Assembly: GCF_963678635.1 (NCBI RefSeq)
Contig: NC_087064.1
Span: 46,671,346 to 46,735,345 of the forward strand
Direction of reading: 5' to 3'
Length of the DNA: 64,000 bases
DNA from: Symsagittifera roscoffensis
Lineage: Eukaryota > Xenacoelomorpha > Acoela > Convolutidae
The position numbers were made by a program, and so were the translations under genes. Below the pieces are notes generated by a model. The model was not told the DNA's origin and did no database searches. It was given only the letters and a program-made list of their open reading frames with translations. This document shows, piece after piece, positions 1 through 10,744 of this stretch (position 1 is the stretch's first letter; every line of letters starts with the position of its first letter).

Positions 1-856
1 CTGATTAATTTTGTGGTTCCTGATTTTGTGTGAAAAAAAATCTGAAACACCCCTGAAGAAAAAATTCCTCCATATTTTTTGTTTTCAACAAAATCTCTGT
101 TAAAAACTAACATAAGAACAAAGATGAACAAAAATAGTCGATTACAAGTAGTGCAGAAACTTTTGATCATGTTCTTTATAAAACTACATGAAAACTTATT
201 TTTTTCAAAATTAGTTTTTGGTGCTTTGTGTGATAAAAGTATCTGAATGAAAGCTTAGAACTATTTGGAACTAGGCATATTTGGAAGTGATAGTACACAA
301 ATAAGACCAGAAAAACAACAGGAAAATCATAAAAAAGTTTCAAAACAAAATTTTTTAAATAGATTAATTTTTTGTAGAAGTGTTTTTGAGTTTGCGAAAA
401 AAAATCCCAAGATGGCGATAATCAAGTTTCAATTATTTTAAACTTGAGTAGAAGTTTCATGGCTTGTTTTTTTATAGTTAGCCTGCTCGCCTAATCACAT
501 TTTCGCATAATAGCTCGAAGCTGAACTAAAATTCACACTTTAAATCAATTTTTCTCGACAGAGACATATTTTGAAATTTCTTAATAGCATATGTTTCTTA
601 ATATAGCATTATTTATGGTACCTGATTTTGCTTAGAAAACAAAAAAAGCTAAGAATGTTTTTTTTTATTTTCAAAGGTCGAAACAAAAGTTTTGAATTTT
701 GTTAGAATGTTTTGTGTGTACTTTTTCAAATGATTAAAAGCGGCCGCTGTGGCAATTTTCTGCGCTACTTGCACAGCAACTAGCCATTTTTATTCAGATA
801 ATGTCACTGAAGATAATGTGACAAGTGACTGTGCAGTAGGAGCGAGTAAAACGTAC
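1..856. other. Intron of the coiled-coil gene, no exon seen
   Basis: AT-rich sequence with T and A runs and no coding-like frame. Short stretches near 12-35 and 618-645 read like the reverse complement of the dispersed repeat at 2650-2945 (shared word GGTACCTGATTTTGC on this strand), so old repeat fragments are present. Confidence 0.4.
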
Positions 857-1017
857 CTCCTGTGATCTCTCTTGGTCTTCTCCACTTGTTTCTTGAGAGT
901 GTCCAGTTGGAGCTGCAGTTGTGAGTCATTCTTCTGTCTCTTCTCCCTCTCCCTCTCCCTCTCCTCACTCATCACTTCCCTCCTTCTCCCCTCCTTCTCC
1001 AACTCCTCCTTCACCTT
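857..1017 (-). CDS. Host coiled-coil protein gene, sixth visible exon
   Basis: 161 nt with acceptor AATTTACTGCAG and donor GTACGT. The peptide is strongly charged (KVKEELEKEGRRREVMSEER, followed by Arg/Glu repeats coded by a GAGAGG microsatellite-like tract at about 945-975). It exits in phase 2, so at least one more exon lies beyond the left edge or in unrecognised sequence at 1-856. About 487 residues of the protein are visible in total. Confidence 0.75.
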
Positions 1018-1372
1018 CTGCAGTAAATTAACATACACCAAGTCATCAATTTACTCAATTTGTTTTTTCTCGCCTCAAGTCTAGCTGAAATTCGCGGAAG
1101 CAGATATATGCATAAGCCTAGACCTAGATAGCTTCGGCAACTTGGACTTCGCTAATTAGAACTTCGTTTTATGCGTCACAAAGGAAAAGGTCTTTTTTTG
1201 GATGGCGAATGGTTTGAATACAAGAGACAATGCCGTTGAAACCAAGCCTACCCCTGGGTGCTGGGTCCACATGTTTATGCAAAGTGGCTCAAAATGACAA
1301 AAAAAATGTGTCGTAAAATATTCTTTGTGACAAAACCAGAAAAAAAATACAATTCAAACCTGCACAACTCAC

Positions 1373-1589
1373 CAAAAAGGACAGTTGAACTCTCTGAAGC
1401 TCATTCTTTACTTGCATGAGTTCCATCTCCCTCTCGCCCAGCTGTTCTACTTTGGGTTTCCAATTCTGGGCCAGAGAGTGCATCTGTTCTAACTCACAGT
1501 TCTTCTGGTCCAGTACCTGCTTCAACACGTCCAATTCTTTCTGGCTCTTGTCTAGTTGATGTTTGTGATCCTCAGTTAGTTTGTCCAGA
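1373..1589 (-). CDS. Host coiled-coil protein gene, fifth visible exon
   Basis: 217 nt with acceptor CTGTTTGCAG and a consensus donor GTGAGT. Its first base completes an Arg codon from the preceding exon; together the two exons give 119 whole codons. The peptide includes LDKLTEDHKHQLDKSQKELD and NWKPKVEQLGEREMELMQVK, a coiled coil with one Trp. Phase is 0 at the exit. Confidence 0.75.
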
Positions 1590-2187
1590 CTGCAAACAGA
1601 AACCCAGAAACCTTTGGAACCATTTTTAAATCTTTTTGCCAGTTAACTTTTGGCTGTGATTAATTTACTCAGACCACCAATTTGAATGTTTTTGTTTTTG
1701 CTGTGTTTCTTAGTGACTAAGAAATATGAATTTGACTATGCCAAAATAAGTCGATCAACACCGCCCATATGAGCTGATCAAAGCTTGACTGATTTTGACT
1801 ATTCGTTTTCATACCTCGGAAGTTGATAATTCCTAGGCTTATTCATAAATGATCAAAATATCATAATGAAAGCTCAGTGGTGTCTAAGCGTCAATAAAAA
1901 TAGCCTGTTAAATTACATGCAGCACTGAGATAACGCTATGGCCACAGTTAAGTAATCTGCAATCGACCGCAGAGTGGAGTGGGACTTTGAAGCATTGATC
2001 AGCATTTTAAGGTATTCAAGAAATCACGACTGAAAGCGTCTTAATTCGCTATATATGAGTTTGCGTGAAAAACGTAATTGAATACTAAACTCCTGACCAC
2101 TGTGTTATCGGAACAACAGTTGAATTATTTCTCATCAATGAATCAGAAACTTTTTTAAATGATGCTTTCACAAGACAGATTTAGTAC

Positions 2188-2327
2188 CGTGCGTTGGTTT
2201 GTTCCAGTTCCTTCTTGGTCATGAGCAGGATGTCCCTCTGGTGCTCCTTCTCCCTCCCCTTTGCATCCAGAGTGTCTATGTGCAGGTTCTTCAGCTGGTC
2301 CTCCTGCTGCAGACTCACGTAGTCACC
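2188..2327 (-). CDS. Host coiled-coil protein gene, fourth visible exon
   Basis: Not represented by an ATG-initiated ORF; found by splice sites and reading frame. Acceptor GTGTGGTTTAG, donor GTACTA, 140 nt, entering in phase 0 and leaving after two bases of a codon. The peptide (GDYVSLQQEDQLKNLHIDTL, later LLMTKKELEQTNAR) continues the charged coiled coil. The exit phase matches the next exon exactly, so the exons belong to one gene. It lies left of the LTR element and the third exon lies right of it. Confidence 0.7.
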
Positions 2328-2649
2328 CTAAACCACACCAGACAACAATAAACAGGAGCTACTGGATGGAATAGATATACCTTACCAAATCACAGGGGAT
2401 CTTCATGAGAAGCTAAACCACAGTGCTTCGATATTCATTAAGTAACAGACAGAAAATTACACTTGTTTGATTTTCTGCAATACAGAACAGAAAAGATGAG
2501 GTAAACAAAGTAACGGTATTTTTTTGGGAACGATTGTTGACTTTTTGTAGGTTTGATGAATAATTCTAAGGACAGGCCGTCTCTAATAAGCAGTGACAAA
2601 CACATTAAAATAATTTGAATTAAATTTTAAATATATTGCCATTCAATTG

Positions 2650-2945
2650 TTGCGACCATTCGAAAAATGGGGAAGAACTTTGTATTCGGGTGTTTTTTCT
2701 TTTGTTTTCCCCGCAAAATCAGGTGCCGCAAAAAATCATCGGAGAGAGTTGAGTGATATATCATGATTTTTTTGTTTTTCTTGTCATTTTTCTACAAAAT
2801 TTGTTTTCCAAATAGCTTATTTTACTATGACTGTCGAATATGTCTAAGCTTTAGTTTTTCGTTCAAATCCTTTTATCACACCACGCAATAAAAAAACTTT
2901 GAAAATAATTTTTTTTTAAGTCTATGCTTTTTGCACAGTAAACGG
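2650..2945 (+). repeat. Dispersed intronic repeat, copy 1
   Basis: This stretch resembles 33119-33240 and 34480-34680 on the same strand. Shared words include AACTTTGTATTCGG, AAAATCAGGT, GAGTGATATATC, TTACTATGACTGTC and AATATG. In the second copy the two halves are separated by about 1.2 kb that includes the 962-bp inverted-repeat element. The family is not recognised and no coding capacity is seen. Confidence 0.5.
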
Positions 2946-3210
2946 CTATTCTTGTTGAATTTTGTTAAGTTTTTGCCTTGATTATAAAACTTTCAGCAGA
3001 TGTTTACAATGTTTAGGGTCGTCAGAATAGGGCAATTGGCCTGTTGATTGATTCTCCTAGGTAGGCTGTAATCATTGGATTTCATTGATTTAACTCTATG
3101 ATTTTGTACAATGTGATTTAATTTTGGAAAATATAAAATGCATAGATGCAAAAAGAACGAAATTTGTGTTCAATAGCCAGTATGACTACAAATGTGTAGA
3201 GTGGAACAAG

Positions 3211-3620
3211 TGAGTTAGGACCGAGTTGGTTAACTCATAGAGTAATTTCGGATAGGGTACACCGTCTGCTCGTCACGCTATCTTATTTTCGGCCGGATAG
3301 ATTCGTGCAACTTCTTAGTCTAATACCGATCCTAATCTTACTCTTATACTATCTAGTCTCAGGTTGTTTAACTAGTCTCTGCTAGGCTCAATAGATCTAG
3401 GGTATACTGGTTTATTGCGGCTGCTGAAGTGCTCGGGAGAGTCCAACTAATTTCTAAGTTAAATTCAAATCTCTCTGGTGCTGAAATTACAAGTAACTTC
3501 AGCACTTACAAATAAGTGGGTTGTTAGTTAGATGGATCATGATTGGTTAATATTAAATACTTTACATTGGTAAAATATCTAATTTATCCAATCATAAAAT
3601 GTAGTTTAGATCAGGTTCCA
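3211..3620 (-). repeat. 3' LTR of the giant element
   Basis: Same 410 bases as the 5' LTR by eye. The AATAAA signal lies at 3411-3416 (TTTATT on +) and the inverted repeat arms at 3478-3485 and 3498-3505. The outer flank is CAAG at 3207-3210, matching the other side. The sequence just inside the LTR (3621-3634 on the minus strand: AAAACCCGGATGGG) is only weakly purine-rich, so the polypurine tract is not convincing. Confidence 0.93.
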
Positions 3621-5194
3621 CCCATCCGGGTTTTACAGAGTTTTTTAGAATAGTTCTTCTGCAATTCGAAGGATGGATGATGGACGTTGGTGTTTGGCGA
3701 ACATCTTATTTCTTCTGTTTCCTTTTTATTAAAGAAGTTCCAGGAAGCTGGAGTTAGAGACATAAGACGTTGTGTCTTCTAGTGACAACGACTAAGTCTT
3801 CGCAACAAACTCAAATCTGATTTCAGAATGGTTGGCTATGTCAGGTTTTTCTGTTCTGCGTGGAGATTGTGCGTGGAGGGGATGCCTGGTTACTCGGATC
3901 TGTACGTATACTTGAACATCGAGGTGGTCATTGGTCTAGTTCAATGAAGTCCTTTTCTGCGAAGTCAAGTCGTACTCTAAATCCTTTGAGTTGTGATTGT
4001 GAGTGGCATATCGATTGTGGTTGGTCATTCTCTCTCGAGTGTAGTGGGGTCGTTTTGTCTTTAGATGTTCGTACTTGGTGTTGTATTCTGATCTATGTAT
4101 TGCATAATGTAATTTACATTTTATAAAACATTTATTAGTTTAATATTTTTTAATTATGATTTTAGTTAGTTGTTTTCACAAAAGCTTTTTGTTTTAGTTC
4201 GGTTATTTTGAAGAGTTACTCACACTTGAGTAGCTCTTATTAAAAATAGAGGTGTGGTCACAAAGCGTGGATGTAGCGCGGTGGGTTAGGCCGGCTATAG
4301 AGCATGCTCAGGACGTCCTTCCTGGTGGGTTAGGCCAGGAGTGGGAGTATGATTTCATGCGGTTTTTGTGAGGGGTCCTGTTATGTGACAACGTTTTATG
4401 TTGGGTTTGTTGTGGTTTTTCTTATGTCTTGTTGGTTATGTCCTTTTTCCAAAAAGCAAATTGTTCGTGGTATGGGTTTGTCTTTCGACTTTTTTGTGTT
4501 TTATTATTTCTTTCTTAGACTTTATAATAGTCTTCAAAAGAATAAATTATCCAGTTTTAAACTGGGTTAATCCGGTTTGGGTACCGTTGGTTTCCTTTTC
4601 TTAGTCATGCTGTTATTCTATGATTTGTGGTATTTAGTAAGCTGCGTTGGTTAGTTTTGTTTAGTATATGATTCCTTTCCAACCGGGTTAAAGGAAAGTT
4701 TGAAACATGTTATTATATGTTAGAGTTGTTGAGTGTGAAAACTTGAAACTGAAATTCATTATTTTAAACAATTCTTCGTGGGCGAGCTGTGCGAGTGTGG
4801 ATAGAATTTCTGTGCGAATAAATGAGAATATCAAAAGGTTAGTACTGCATTTGCATTTTATTAATTTACTGCATAGCATTTGGAAATTTACTGCTAGTTA
4901 TGGGGGAATTTTAAGTTACAAATTTTCATCATAATTAGATTTACTGCTTGTGGGGAAAATTTTAGAAATGAATTTACTGCATTGGTATTAAATTTATAAA
5001 TTTATAAGTGTAAGAGATTAATAGAAATGATTGAAATCTGTTTGATGAAATTTGCGATTTTTATTTGTCTTTTGTGGTTTTTGTAGGTGATTGTCGGATG
5101 AAGGCTAAAAACCTAAAGAAAACATGGATAAAGTATGGTGAGTTTTTTAATATTTTAATTAGTTAGTAATATTTATTTAATTCATACTTATCTG
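3621..5194 (-). other. 3' non-coding region of the giant element
   Basis: About 1.6 kb before the 3' LTR with no convincing sense-strand frame. Five copies of a TTTACTGC-like word lie between about 4843 and 4980, and GGTGGGTTAGGCC occurs twice near 4280 and 4325. These may be RNA export, packaging or processing elements; function unknown. Confidence 0.45.
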
Positions 5195-7000
5195 TTAGTC
5201 GTCGGGGAAAAAACCGTGGGGGAAGATGTCGTGAATTAGTTCTGAAGTTGTTAGTAGTTTAGCTAAGATGCGGATGATATTTTTAGTCTGAAGCAGTGGC
5301 CAAAGCAATTGGAGTGCCTTGATAGTGGTTAGTTCTTCAGTGCCAACTGCAAACTCATAAGGTGTGTTTTGGATTAGATTATATAATTTGTGATTGAATT
5401 TAGTGTTGTGGATGAATTCTAAAATTGGGATTTCTATAGGTTGTACAAACTCGTGCGGGATAAGGAAGGGTCGGGATTCTTCGGCGTTGAAGGTCTTGGT
5501 GATGGGACAGAAGATGTACATTTGGGTTATGGGGTCATAATTACGAAGAATACCATGGAGGTTAGTGTCTTTAATACAATATGTGAAATTTAGGAAAAAT
5601 GGTGAAGTGTATTTGGAATTAATGAATTGAAAACGATGGTGTGGTTGCCTAGAGGGTGTGTGTAGGTCAAAGTGATTTTGGATGAAGCGATAATAACTAT
5701 ATGTGTGGGTTTGTTTAGTGCGCAACATAATATCGTGTGAGCAGTGTAAATCTCTTTCGTGTGGTGCAAGGAAATGAAAGGTTAGTGAAAATATTTGGAA
5801 GCGTTCTTTAAAACTTTCGTATGCTTGTGTGTCTGTTAGTGCTTCTGAAATAATGTGGTCAAACTTGCGATCGAAGATATTTAGTGTAAATACATATGGT
5901 GTTTTAATGAAAAATTTCTCGGTGATTTGTGGATTAGCGAAGCGATCGTCGTCTAAGAATTGATCTTGGTTAGCTCTGATGATGTTGTGATCATAGTATT
6001 CGAGTGTATATTCGTTAGCTCTAGGTGCAGTGTGTGTTTTTAGTGATTTTTTATATCCAACGTAAGTAAATTGTCTAGCGGTTAGTGGTGTAGTGAGTCG
6101 ATATAGCATGTCCGTATTTCGCTCTATATCGATGTGAGTGTTAGATAAAGGTAAGCAAAGAGGGTTAGTAAAATGATAATATGAGGTCCAAGAGAGAGTG
6201 GGCATTAAAACGTATTCATCTACAAAGTTGCGTGTGTCGTTAGTGTCGTGGGGGGTGTTTAAGGTGTATTGTGGAAATGAGGGTAAGGTGATGGCTAAAA
6301 ATTCTTTTGTGTTAGTATGCTTGGGATGGTTGATGTATTCACGGGCTGTTCCTGGTTTTGCTGGGAAAGGATGGTTGGGGAACTTTCTTTTAAAAGTGCG
6401 GTAAGCTCTATTAGTGTTGAGTGAAGATTTAGTTGATGTGGATGATGGTGCTAATGATTCAGTATAATTTGAAGAGGGTGTAGGGGTAGGGGGATTGGAT
6501 GAATTTATAGTGGAGGAGATTTGGTTTATGGTTGGGGTATTAAGGTGGTAGGGTTGTTGTTGGAGGGTAATAAAATTATCTAGCTCTGGGGAGATTCGGG
6601 GGGTGTCTGGAGAATGAGATGATTGGTCAGAATGGTATGAGGAGTAGGTTGGGGTAACTTGGGAAGCATAAGAGGGTGTGGGAGTGATGGGGTCAGGGTT
6701 ATTGGATAATATGGGTTGAAAAGGGGGTTGAGAAAAATTAGAAGAGTTATGAAAATTATTGGATGGGGATGGTTCTGAGTCGGCAAATTCATCGGGGGTT
6801 TCAATATTCGGGTTATTGAGTTGTGAGATGGAATATAAAACTGAGATGTGTGAATTAGTGTCGGAATTCATGCCTGATGTTACATTACTAGGTGGAAAAT
6901 CGGGTGGCGGAAAAGCAAAAAGTGGTATTATTGGGATTGGAGAGGTAAGATTGGTTGGGTGGGAATTTGATCGGTGTAGTGATCCAAGTTGGCGGCTCAT
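5195..7000 (-). CDS. Element ORF8: 601-aa protein after env, unknown
   Basis: Starts in an ATGA overlap with the Env stop (7000-6997). Residues about 1-195 are low-complexity Pro/Ser/Thr/Asn, with basic RTFKRKFP at the border. Residues about 200-601 look folded, rich in Phe/Tyr/His/Asp, ending in Leu/Ile helices and an acidic tip. No signal peptide or clear membrane segment. No family recognised. A 1.8-kb frame downstream of env is not standard in Ty3/gypsy; its retention intact suggests use. Confidence 0.75.
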   Translation of the reverse strand: MSRQLGSLHRSNSHPTNLTSPIPIIPLFAFPPPDFPPSNVTSGMNSDTNSHISVLYSISQLNNPNIETPDEFADSEPSPSNNFHNSSNFSQPPFQPILSNNPDPITPTPSYASQVTPTYSSYHSDQSSHSPDTPRISPELDNFITLQQQPYHLNTPTINQISSTINSSNPPTPTPSSNYTESLAPSSTSTKSSLNTNRAYRTFKRKFPNHPFPAKPGTAREYINHPKHTNTKEFLAITLPSFPQYTLNTPHDTNDTRNFVDEYVLMPTLSWTSYYHFTNPLCLPLSNTHIDIERNTDMLYRLTTPLTARQFTYVGYKKSLKTHTAPRANEYTLEYYDHNIIRANQDQFLDDDRFANPQITEKFFIKTPYVFTLNIFDRKFDHIISEALTDTQAYESFKERFQIFSLTFHFLAPHERDLHCSHDIMLRTKQTHTYSYYRFIQNHFDLHTPSRQPHHRFQFINSKYTSPFFLNFTYCIKDTNLHGILRNYDPITQMYIFCPITKTFNAEESRPFLIPHEFVQPIEIPILEFIHNTKFNHKLYNLIQNTPYEFAVGTEELTTIKALQLLWPLLQTKNIIRILAKLLTTSELIHDIFPHGFFPDD

Positions 7001-9615
7001 CGTGGGCTAAAAAAATGATTATTTTGAGACTGAAAAGCGGTGGTATGGGGTTGTTCAATAATTTGTTCATAAGTATTATCATCTTGTGACTGGTGTGTCA
7101 TTATATGTTGGATGGGACTTTGTGATGTGGTGAATCGAAAATTTGGATTATGTGTGATGGCTAAATTTCGAAAATTTCGTGGGACTAGGGATAGTGGATG
7201 GTTATTTGGTAGGGCTGGTAATTGTGGTGCCGTTGGCGTTATGTCTACATTGTTATGTTCTTCGTCGTATGTATTTTGTCGTGTTGCTATTTTTGTGTTA
7301 TATTCTTTTATTTGTGCGTCTAAAAGAATTTTGTTTATAGATGTAGAAAAGATTCCAAAAAATCCTGCAAAGAGTATGCGTGCTACGCTTGCTTGTCTGT
7401 TTACTTGTGTGTGTATAGCACATGTGTTGTAGATTCCTTTTAAAAGTGAGAAAAGAAATCCAATAAAGTTAAACATTGCGTATAAAATAGTCAATTTTTC
7501 TAAGATGTAGTACGGCCATCCTAGAAAATCGAGGATCTCATTTTTGAGTGTAACAAAGCTAAAAATGTTAATTGGTGATATATCTTGGGGACGGTATTTT
7601 TCACCGTTTAGATATATATAATCTTTAATGTCTTTAAAATATCCGCTATAGTCTTGCGTGTAGATATCGGCAAATCCTGCGGTTTCTGCAAGTTTGCGTA
7701 AATTTTGGTCTATTGATTGTCTTTGTATAGTGTCCATTTGTGTTAATAATTCTTGGAATTGTTGTGTTCTAATGTGATGTTGAATATCTGATTTTGAATA
7801 GATTCCTATTGATTGTAAGTCTATATTTGGGTTTCGAGCAATAGCGCGAATGCTTTCTGGTGAGAATTTTTTGAGTGATTGCATTAATGTGGGATATGGA
7901 GTGAGAAGATAATATTTATTTTCATCAGGGTTTAGTTGTACTACATTGTGGCTGTTTTCTGATCCACATGGGACTGCGGTATCCCAGAAATAGGTTCTTC
8001 GTGAAAGTGTATCCACGAAATGTACTTTATTCTTATAAAAGATAGGGATTCTTTTATAACATCGTTTATCTTCAAAAACGTATAGTGGTGATACTTTTTT
8101 AGTACAAGTATAAAACCATAAGATGTTTCCTTCATAGTCTAAAAAATTTGATCTATTTCCAGATAATAAGTATCCTGCATAGGGTATTTTTAATACTGCT
8201 AGTGCAAGTGATTGTAATATTTGTGTTCGTTCTAATTCGCATAGTTGGTGTAGTGTTTCTAATTCGGAGAGTGACATTTCTTGAAAAATTCGGCTAATTG
8301 TATAATCTAGTTTCATATCTAAATGAATATCATAGTGGATATTACCGAAATATGTAGTATTCATTAGTGATAATTCTTGTAAGCGTGTGCTTCTGGTGTC
8401 ATGGGGTTTTAGATGTCCACCAGGTTGTCCGTTGCTTTTTTCAAAATTAACTGGTATATAGGATGTTCCTTCGTTTGGAGGATGACCTGTGGCATATGGG
8501 TCAATTTTTACTTTTCCAGTGGTCATGTCGAATCCTTTTTCGTATTCAACTAATATTTCAGAGTATTGTGTTCTGTGAAGTGGATTCCTGTATTTACATG
8601 CAAGTTCTGTTTCTTGATATATTTGAAAACGTGTCAATTTATTTTCTATATTGTCTATGTTTCTAAAATTAGAACTTAGTTTTCGTGATGGATGGACTTG
8701 TTCATATGGAATTGATTGTATAAAATATTTTTCGTGAAATTTTATCATACGAGCGTGTATTTTTGCTACTTGAAATGTTGTACATGTATCTTCGGGGAAC
8801 CAAACAATGGTTGCTTGTGTTCTCGTTGTAGGGTCGCAATAACCTTGATCATTTTTACAAGGTAATCGGATTCCTTGATAGATCATTGTATTATCTGATA
8901 AATCTCGTGTTAGTTGTATTTTTTCGAGTTGTATTTTCCAATCAAAAAACATTATTTCTTGGTATCCTTTATTTTTTGTGTCTGCTTTGCAGTTTGATGG
9001 GTCATTTATACCAATGTGTGGTATCCAATGTTTATCGTGTAGGTCATAGGTTAATCGTCCGTGTGCGCCGTTATACGGGTATTTTTCGTCTAGTTTTATA
9101 TGTCCTTGGTGTCTTTCAAGTTGTGATTGATGTACAGAGTCTGGAAAAACTTGAAAATTAACTAACTTTCTTGCGGAGTTTTTATTTTGTGTGATGTTTA
9201 GTCTAAGTAATTCATTTTTACAATCGTCGGGATTGAGATGTAAAAGACGTTCTATATTTCTTTGATAGAATGATTCATGGTCAAGTCGGTTTTTGTTTCC
9301 GTTCGAGACTTGTGAACAATGTACTTTCTTTTCGGAAAATGTTGCTGTGAATTTATAACCTGTAACTGTTGTTGCTCGGGCTTTTGAATAGAGTGTTGCT
9401 ATTACATCTGTGGTTTCTATAGCTTGTGGTTCTGTTTCACATTGTGATACTTGATTTATTGCATATTTATGTAGTGTTTTTTGTTCATTTTCTTCACAAT
9501 CGTAATGTGTTACTAATAAATCTTGTGGTCCTGTACGAGGAGAAGGGTTTATGTTTTGATTTAAGATTACTAGAAAAAGGAGTTGGAGAAAAATTAATAA
9601 TTTTAGAATATACAT
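6997..9615 (-). CDS. env: Env-like type I membrane glycoprotein, 872 aa
   Basis: N-terminal hydrophobic signal peptide (MYILKLLIFLQLLFLVI), a ~670-residue Cys-containing ectodomain with several N-glycosylation sequons, a long hydrophobic stretch at about 698-760 (membrane anchor, possibly with a second amphipathic segment), and a ~110-residue cytoplasmic tail. Position after pol is where gypsy-type env genes lie. The ectodomain opens with a YDC motif and spaced cysteines; it is not a recognisable baculovirus-F-type errantivirus Env. I suspect capture from another virus family, but no family is proven. Expected role is cell entry by membrane fusion. The stop overlaps ORF8's ATG. Confidence 0.75.
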   Translation of the reverse strand: MYILKLLIFLQLLFLVILNQNINPSPRTGPQDLLVTHYDCEENEQKTLHKYAINQVSQCETEPQAIETTDVIATLYSKARATTVTGYKFTATFSEKKVHCSQVSNGNKNRLDHESFYQRNIERLLHLNPDDCKNELLRLNITQNKNSARKLVNFQVFPDSVHQSQLERHQGHIKLDEKYPYNGAHGRLTYDLHDKHWIPHIGINDPSNCKADTKNKGYQEIMFFDWKIQLEKIQLTRDLSDNTMIYQGIRLPCKNDQGYCDPTTRTQATIVWFPEDTCTTFQVAKIHARMIKFHEKYFIQSIPYEQVHPSRKLSSNFRNIDNIENKLTRFQIYQETELACKYRNPLHRTQYSEILVEYEKGFDMTTGKVKIDPYATGHPPNEGTSYIPVNFEKSNGQPGGHLKPHDTRSTRLQELSLMNTTYFGNIHYDIHLDMKLDYTISRIFQEMSLSELETLHQLCELERTQILQSLALAVLKIPYAGYLLSGNRSNFLDYEGNILWFYTCTKKVSPLYVFEDKRCYKRIPIFYKNKVHFVDTLSRRTYFWDTAVPCGSENSHNVVQLNPDENKYYLLTPYPTLMQSLKKFSPESIRAIARNPNIDLQSIGIYSKSDIQHHIRTQQFQELLTQMDTIQRQSIDQNLRKLAETAGFADIYTQDYSGYFKDIKDYIYLNGEKYRPQDISPINIFSFVTLKNEILDFLGWPYYILEKLTILYAMFNFIGFLFSLLKGIYNTCAIHTQVNRQASVARILFAGFFGIFSTSINKILLDAQIKEYNTKIATRQNTYDEEHNNVDITPTAPQLPALPNNHPLSLVPRNFRNLAITHNPNFRFTTSQSPIQHIMTHQSQDDNTYEQIIEQPHTTAFQSQNNHFFSPR

Positions 9616-10739
9616 GTGTATGATAATCCTGAGTATGGATTATAAAATGTAATGTAGCCAATTGTGTTTTTGGTATATCTGTCGTATTTGTATATTACTT
9701 CAGTAGTTATAAACGGTGGTGGTAGTGATTGAGCTGTTATGTTAGGTGGATTTAATGGGTAGGGATGTTGGGTAATATTATTTAACTTAACTGTGATTTC
9801 AAACTTCAATTGTAAACTGTTTTGTTGGAGTATTTGAATATTGTGATCACGGATATCGTTGTGAATATCTTGGCGATATTGTAATCTATTAAGTGCCCAG
9901 TTATGAAGGCGGTTACTTTCTTGATGTTGTCCAAATAATGGTGGAGGTGCTGTAAATGTATTCCAATCTAGTCTTAAAGGAATATTTATTGATGATTGTT
10001 CTCGATATCTGGCGTCGAGATTATTTGGAAAATTTAAGTTAAAGGGTGGTGGTGAAATCTGGCTTATTGATGGTGTTGATGGTAGTGATAATGTTTCTGG
10101 TAGTGATGAGGATGTTGTTGTATCTGTAGAAATATCTATTGGATTATTGACTAAATTTAATTCACCTTGTGTAAATGAATGTGTTGTCCAATATGGTAGT
10201 CGTGATGCCTGGTTTGGAGGGTTAAAGGGATTTTCACGTATTTGTTCAGATGTTGGTGTTGAACCTAAGTAATCTGATGGTAGGCTTGAGGTGCTACGTT
10301 GTGAAAGAATCGTAGGGGTTTCTGGTAATGTATCAATGGTGTTTTCTGGAGTGTTTTGTGATGGGGATTGAGGTATATCAAAGTGAACTCGGGGAGTTTG
10401 AAAATTTCTGTTTCGTCGAGGATGTATAATTTGTCTATTTATTTCGACTGTATTTTGGTTTTGACTAGAATTTCTTATTCTACTTAGTTCTTGTGGTAGT
10501 GTTGGATATAGGTTATATGTTGGTTCGCTTAAAGGTGCTTGTCGTTGAACTGGTTCTAGTGGTTCTGATAAACGTGCATGTCGTTCTTCAAAAGTGTATG
10601 GATTGTCTTGAAAAGAAATTCGTGTAGATGTTTGAGGATTTTGAGTAGTTGAAGGTGGTGTTGGGTTATCTTGGGATGATGTCGGTGAAGACTGATTCTG
10701 TGACTGTTGGGTAGCAATTTTTGATGGATTTTTGAATTG
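9603..10739 (-). CDS. Element ORF6: ~379-codon open frame without ATG
   Basis: Found by translating the gap between ORF5 and Env. The frame is open from just after a TAA (10742-10740) to a stop at 9603 and overlaps the Env start by 13 nt. No ATG, CTG or TTG occurs in frame until a TTG at 9809. It is Pro/Ser/Thr/Gln/Asn-rich throughout with scattered ordered motifs, like the N-terminal half of ORF8. A 1.1-kb stop-free stretch in AT-rich DNA is unlikely by chance. It probably gets its start codon by splicing from an upstream exon; acceptor-like CAACAG and AATCAG lie near the beginning of the frame in phase 0. Confidence 0.65.
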   Translation of the reverse strand, partial: QFKNPSKIATQQSQNQSSPTSSQDNPTPPSTTQNPQTSTRISFQDNPYTFEERHARLSEPLEPVQRQAPLSEPTYNLYPTLPQELSRIRNSSQNQNTVEINRQIIHPRRNRNFQTPRVHFDIPQSPSQNTPENTIDTLPETPTILSQRSTSSLPSDYLGSTPTSEQIRENPFNPPNQASRLPYWTTHSFTQGELNLVNNPIDISTDTTTSSSLPETLSLPSTPSISQISPPPFNLNFPNNLDARYREQSSINIPLRLDWNTFTAPPPLFGQHQESNRLHNWALNRLQYRQDIHNDIRDHNIQILQQNSLQLKFEITVKLNNITQHPYPLNPPNITAQSLPPPFITTEVIYKYDRYTKNTIGYITFYNPYSGLSYTCIF

Positions 10740-10744
10740 TTACT

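Noticed and set aside
6198-9623. Plus-strand frames opposite Env and ORF8
   Set aside because: Antisense shadows in intact minus-strand genes, with compositions that follow the complementary codons.
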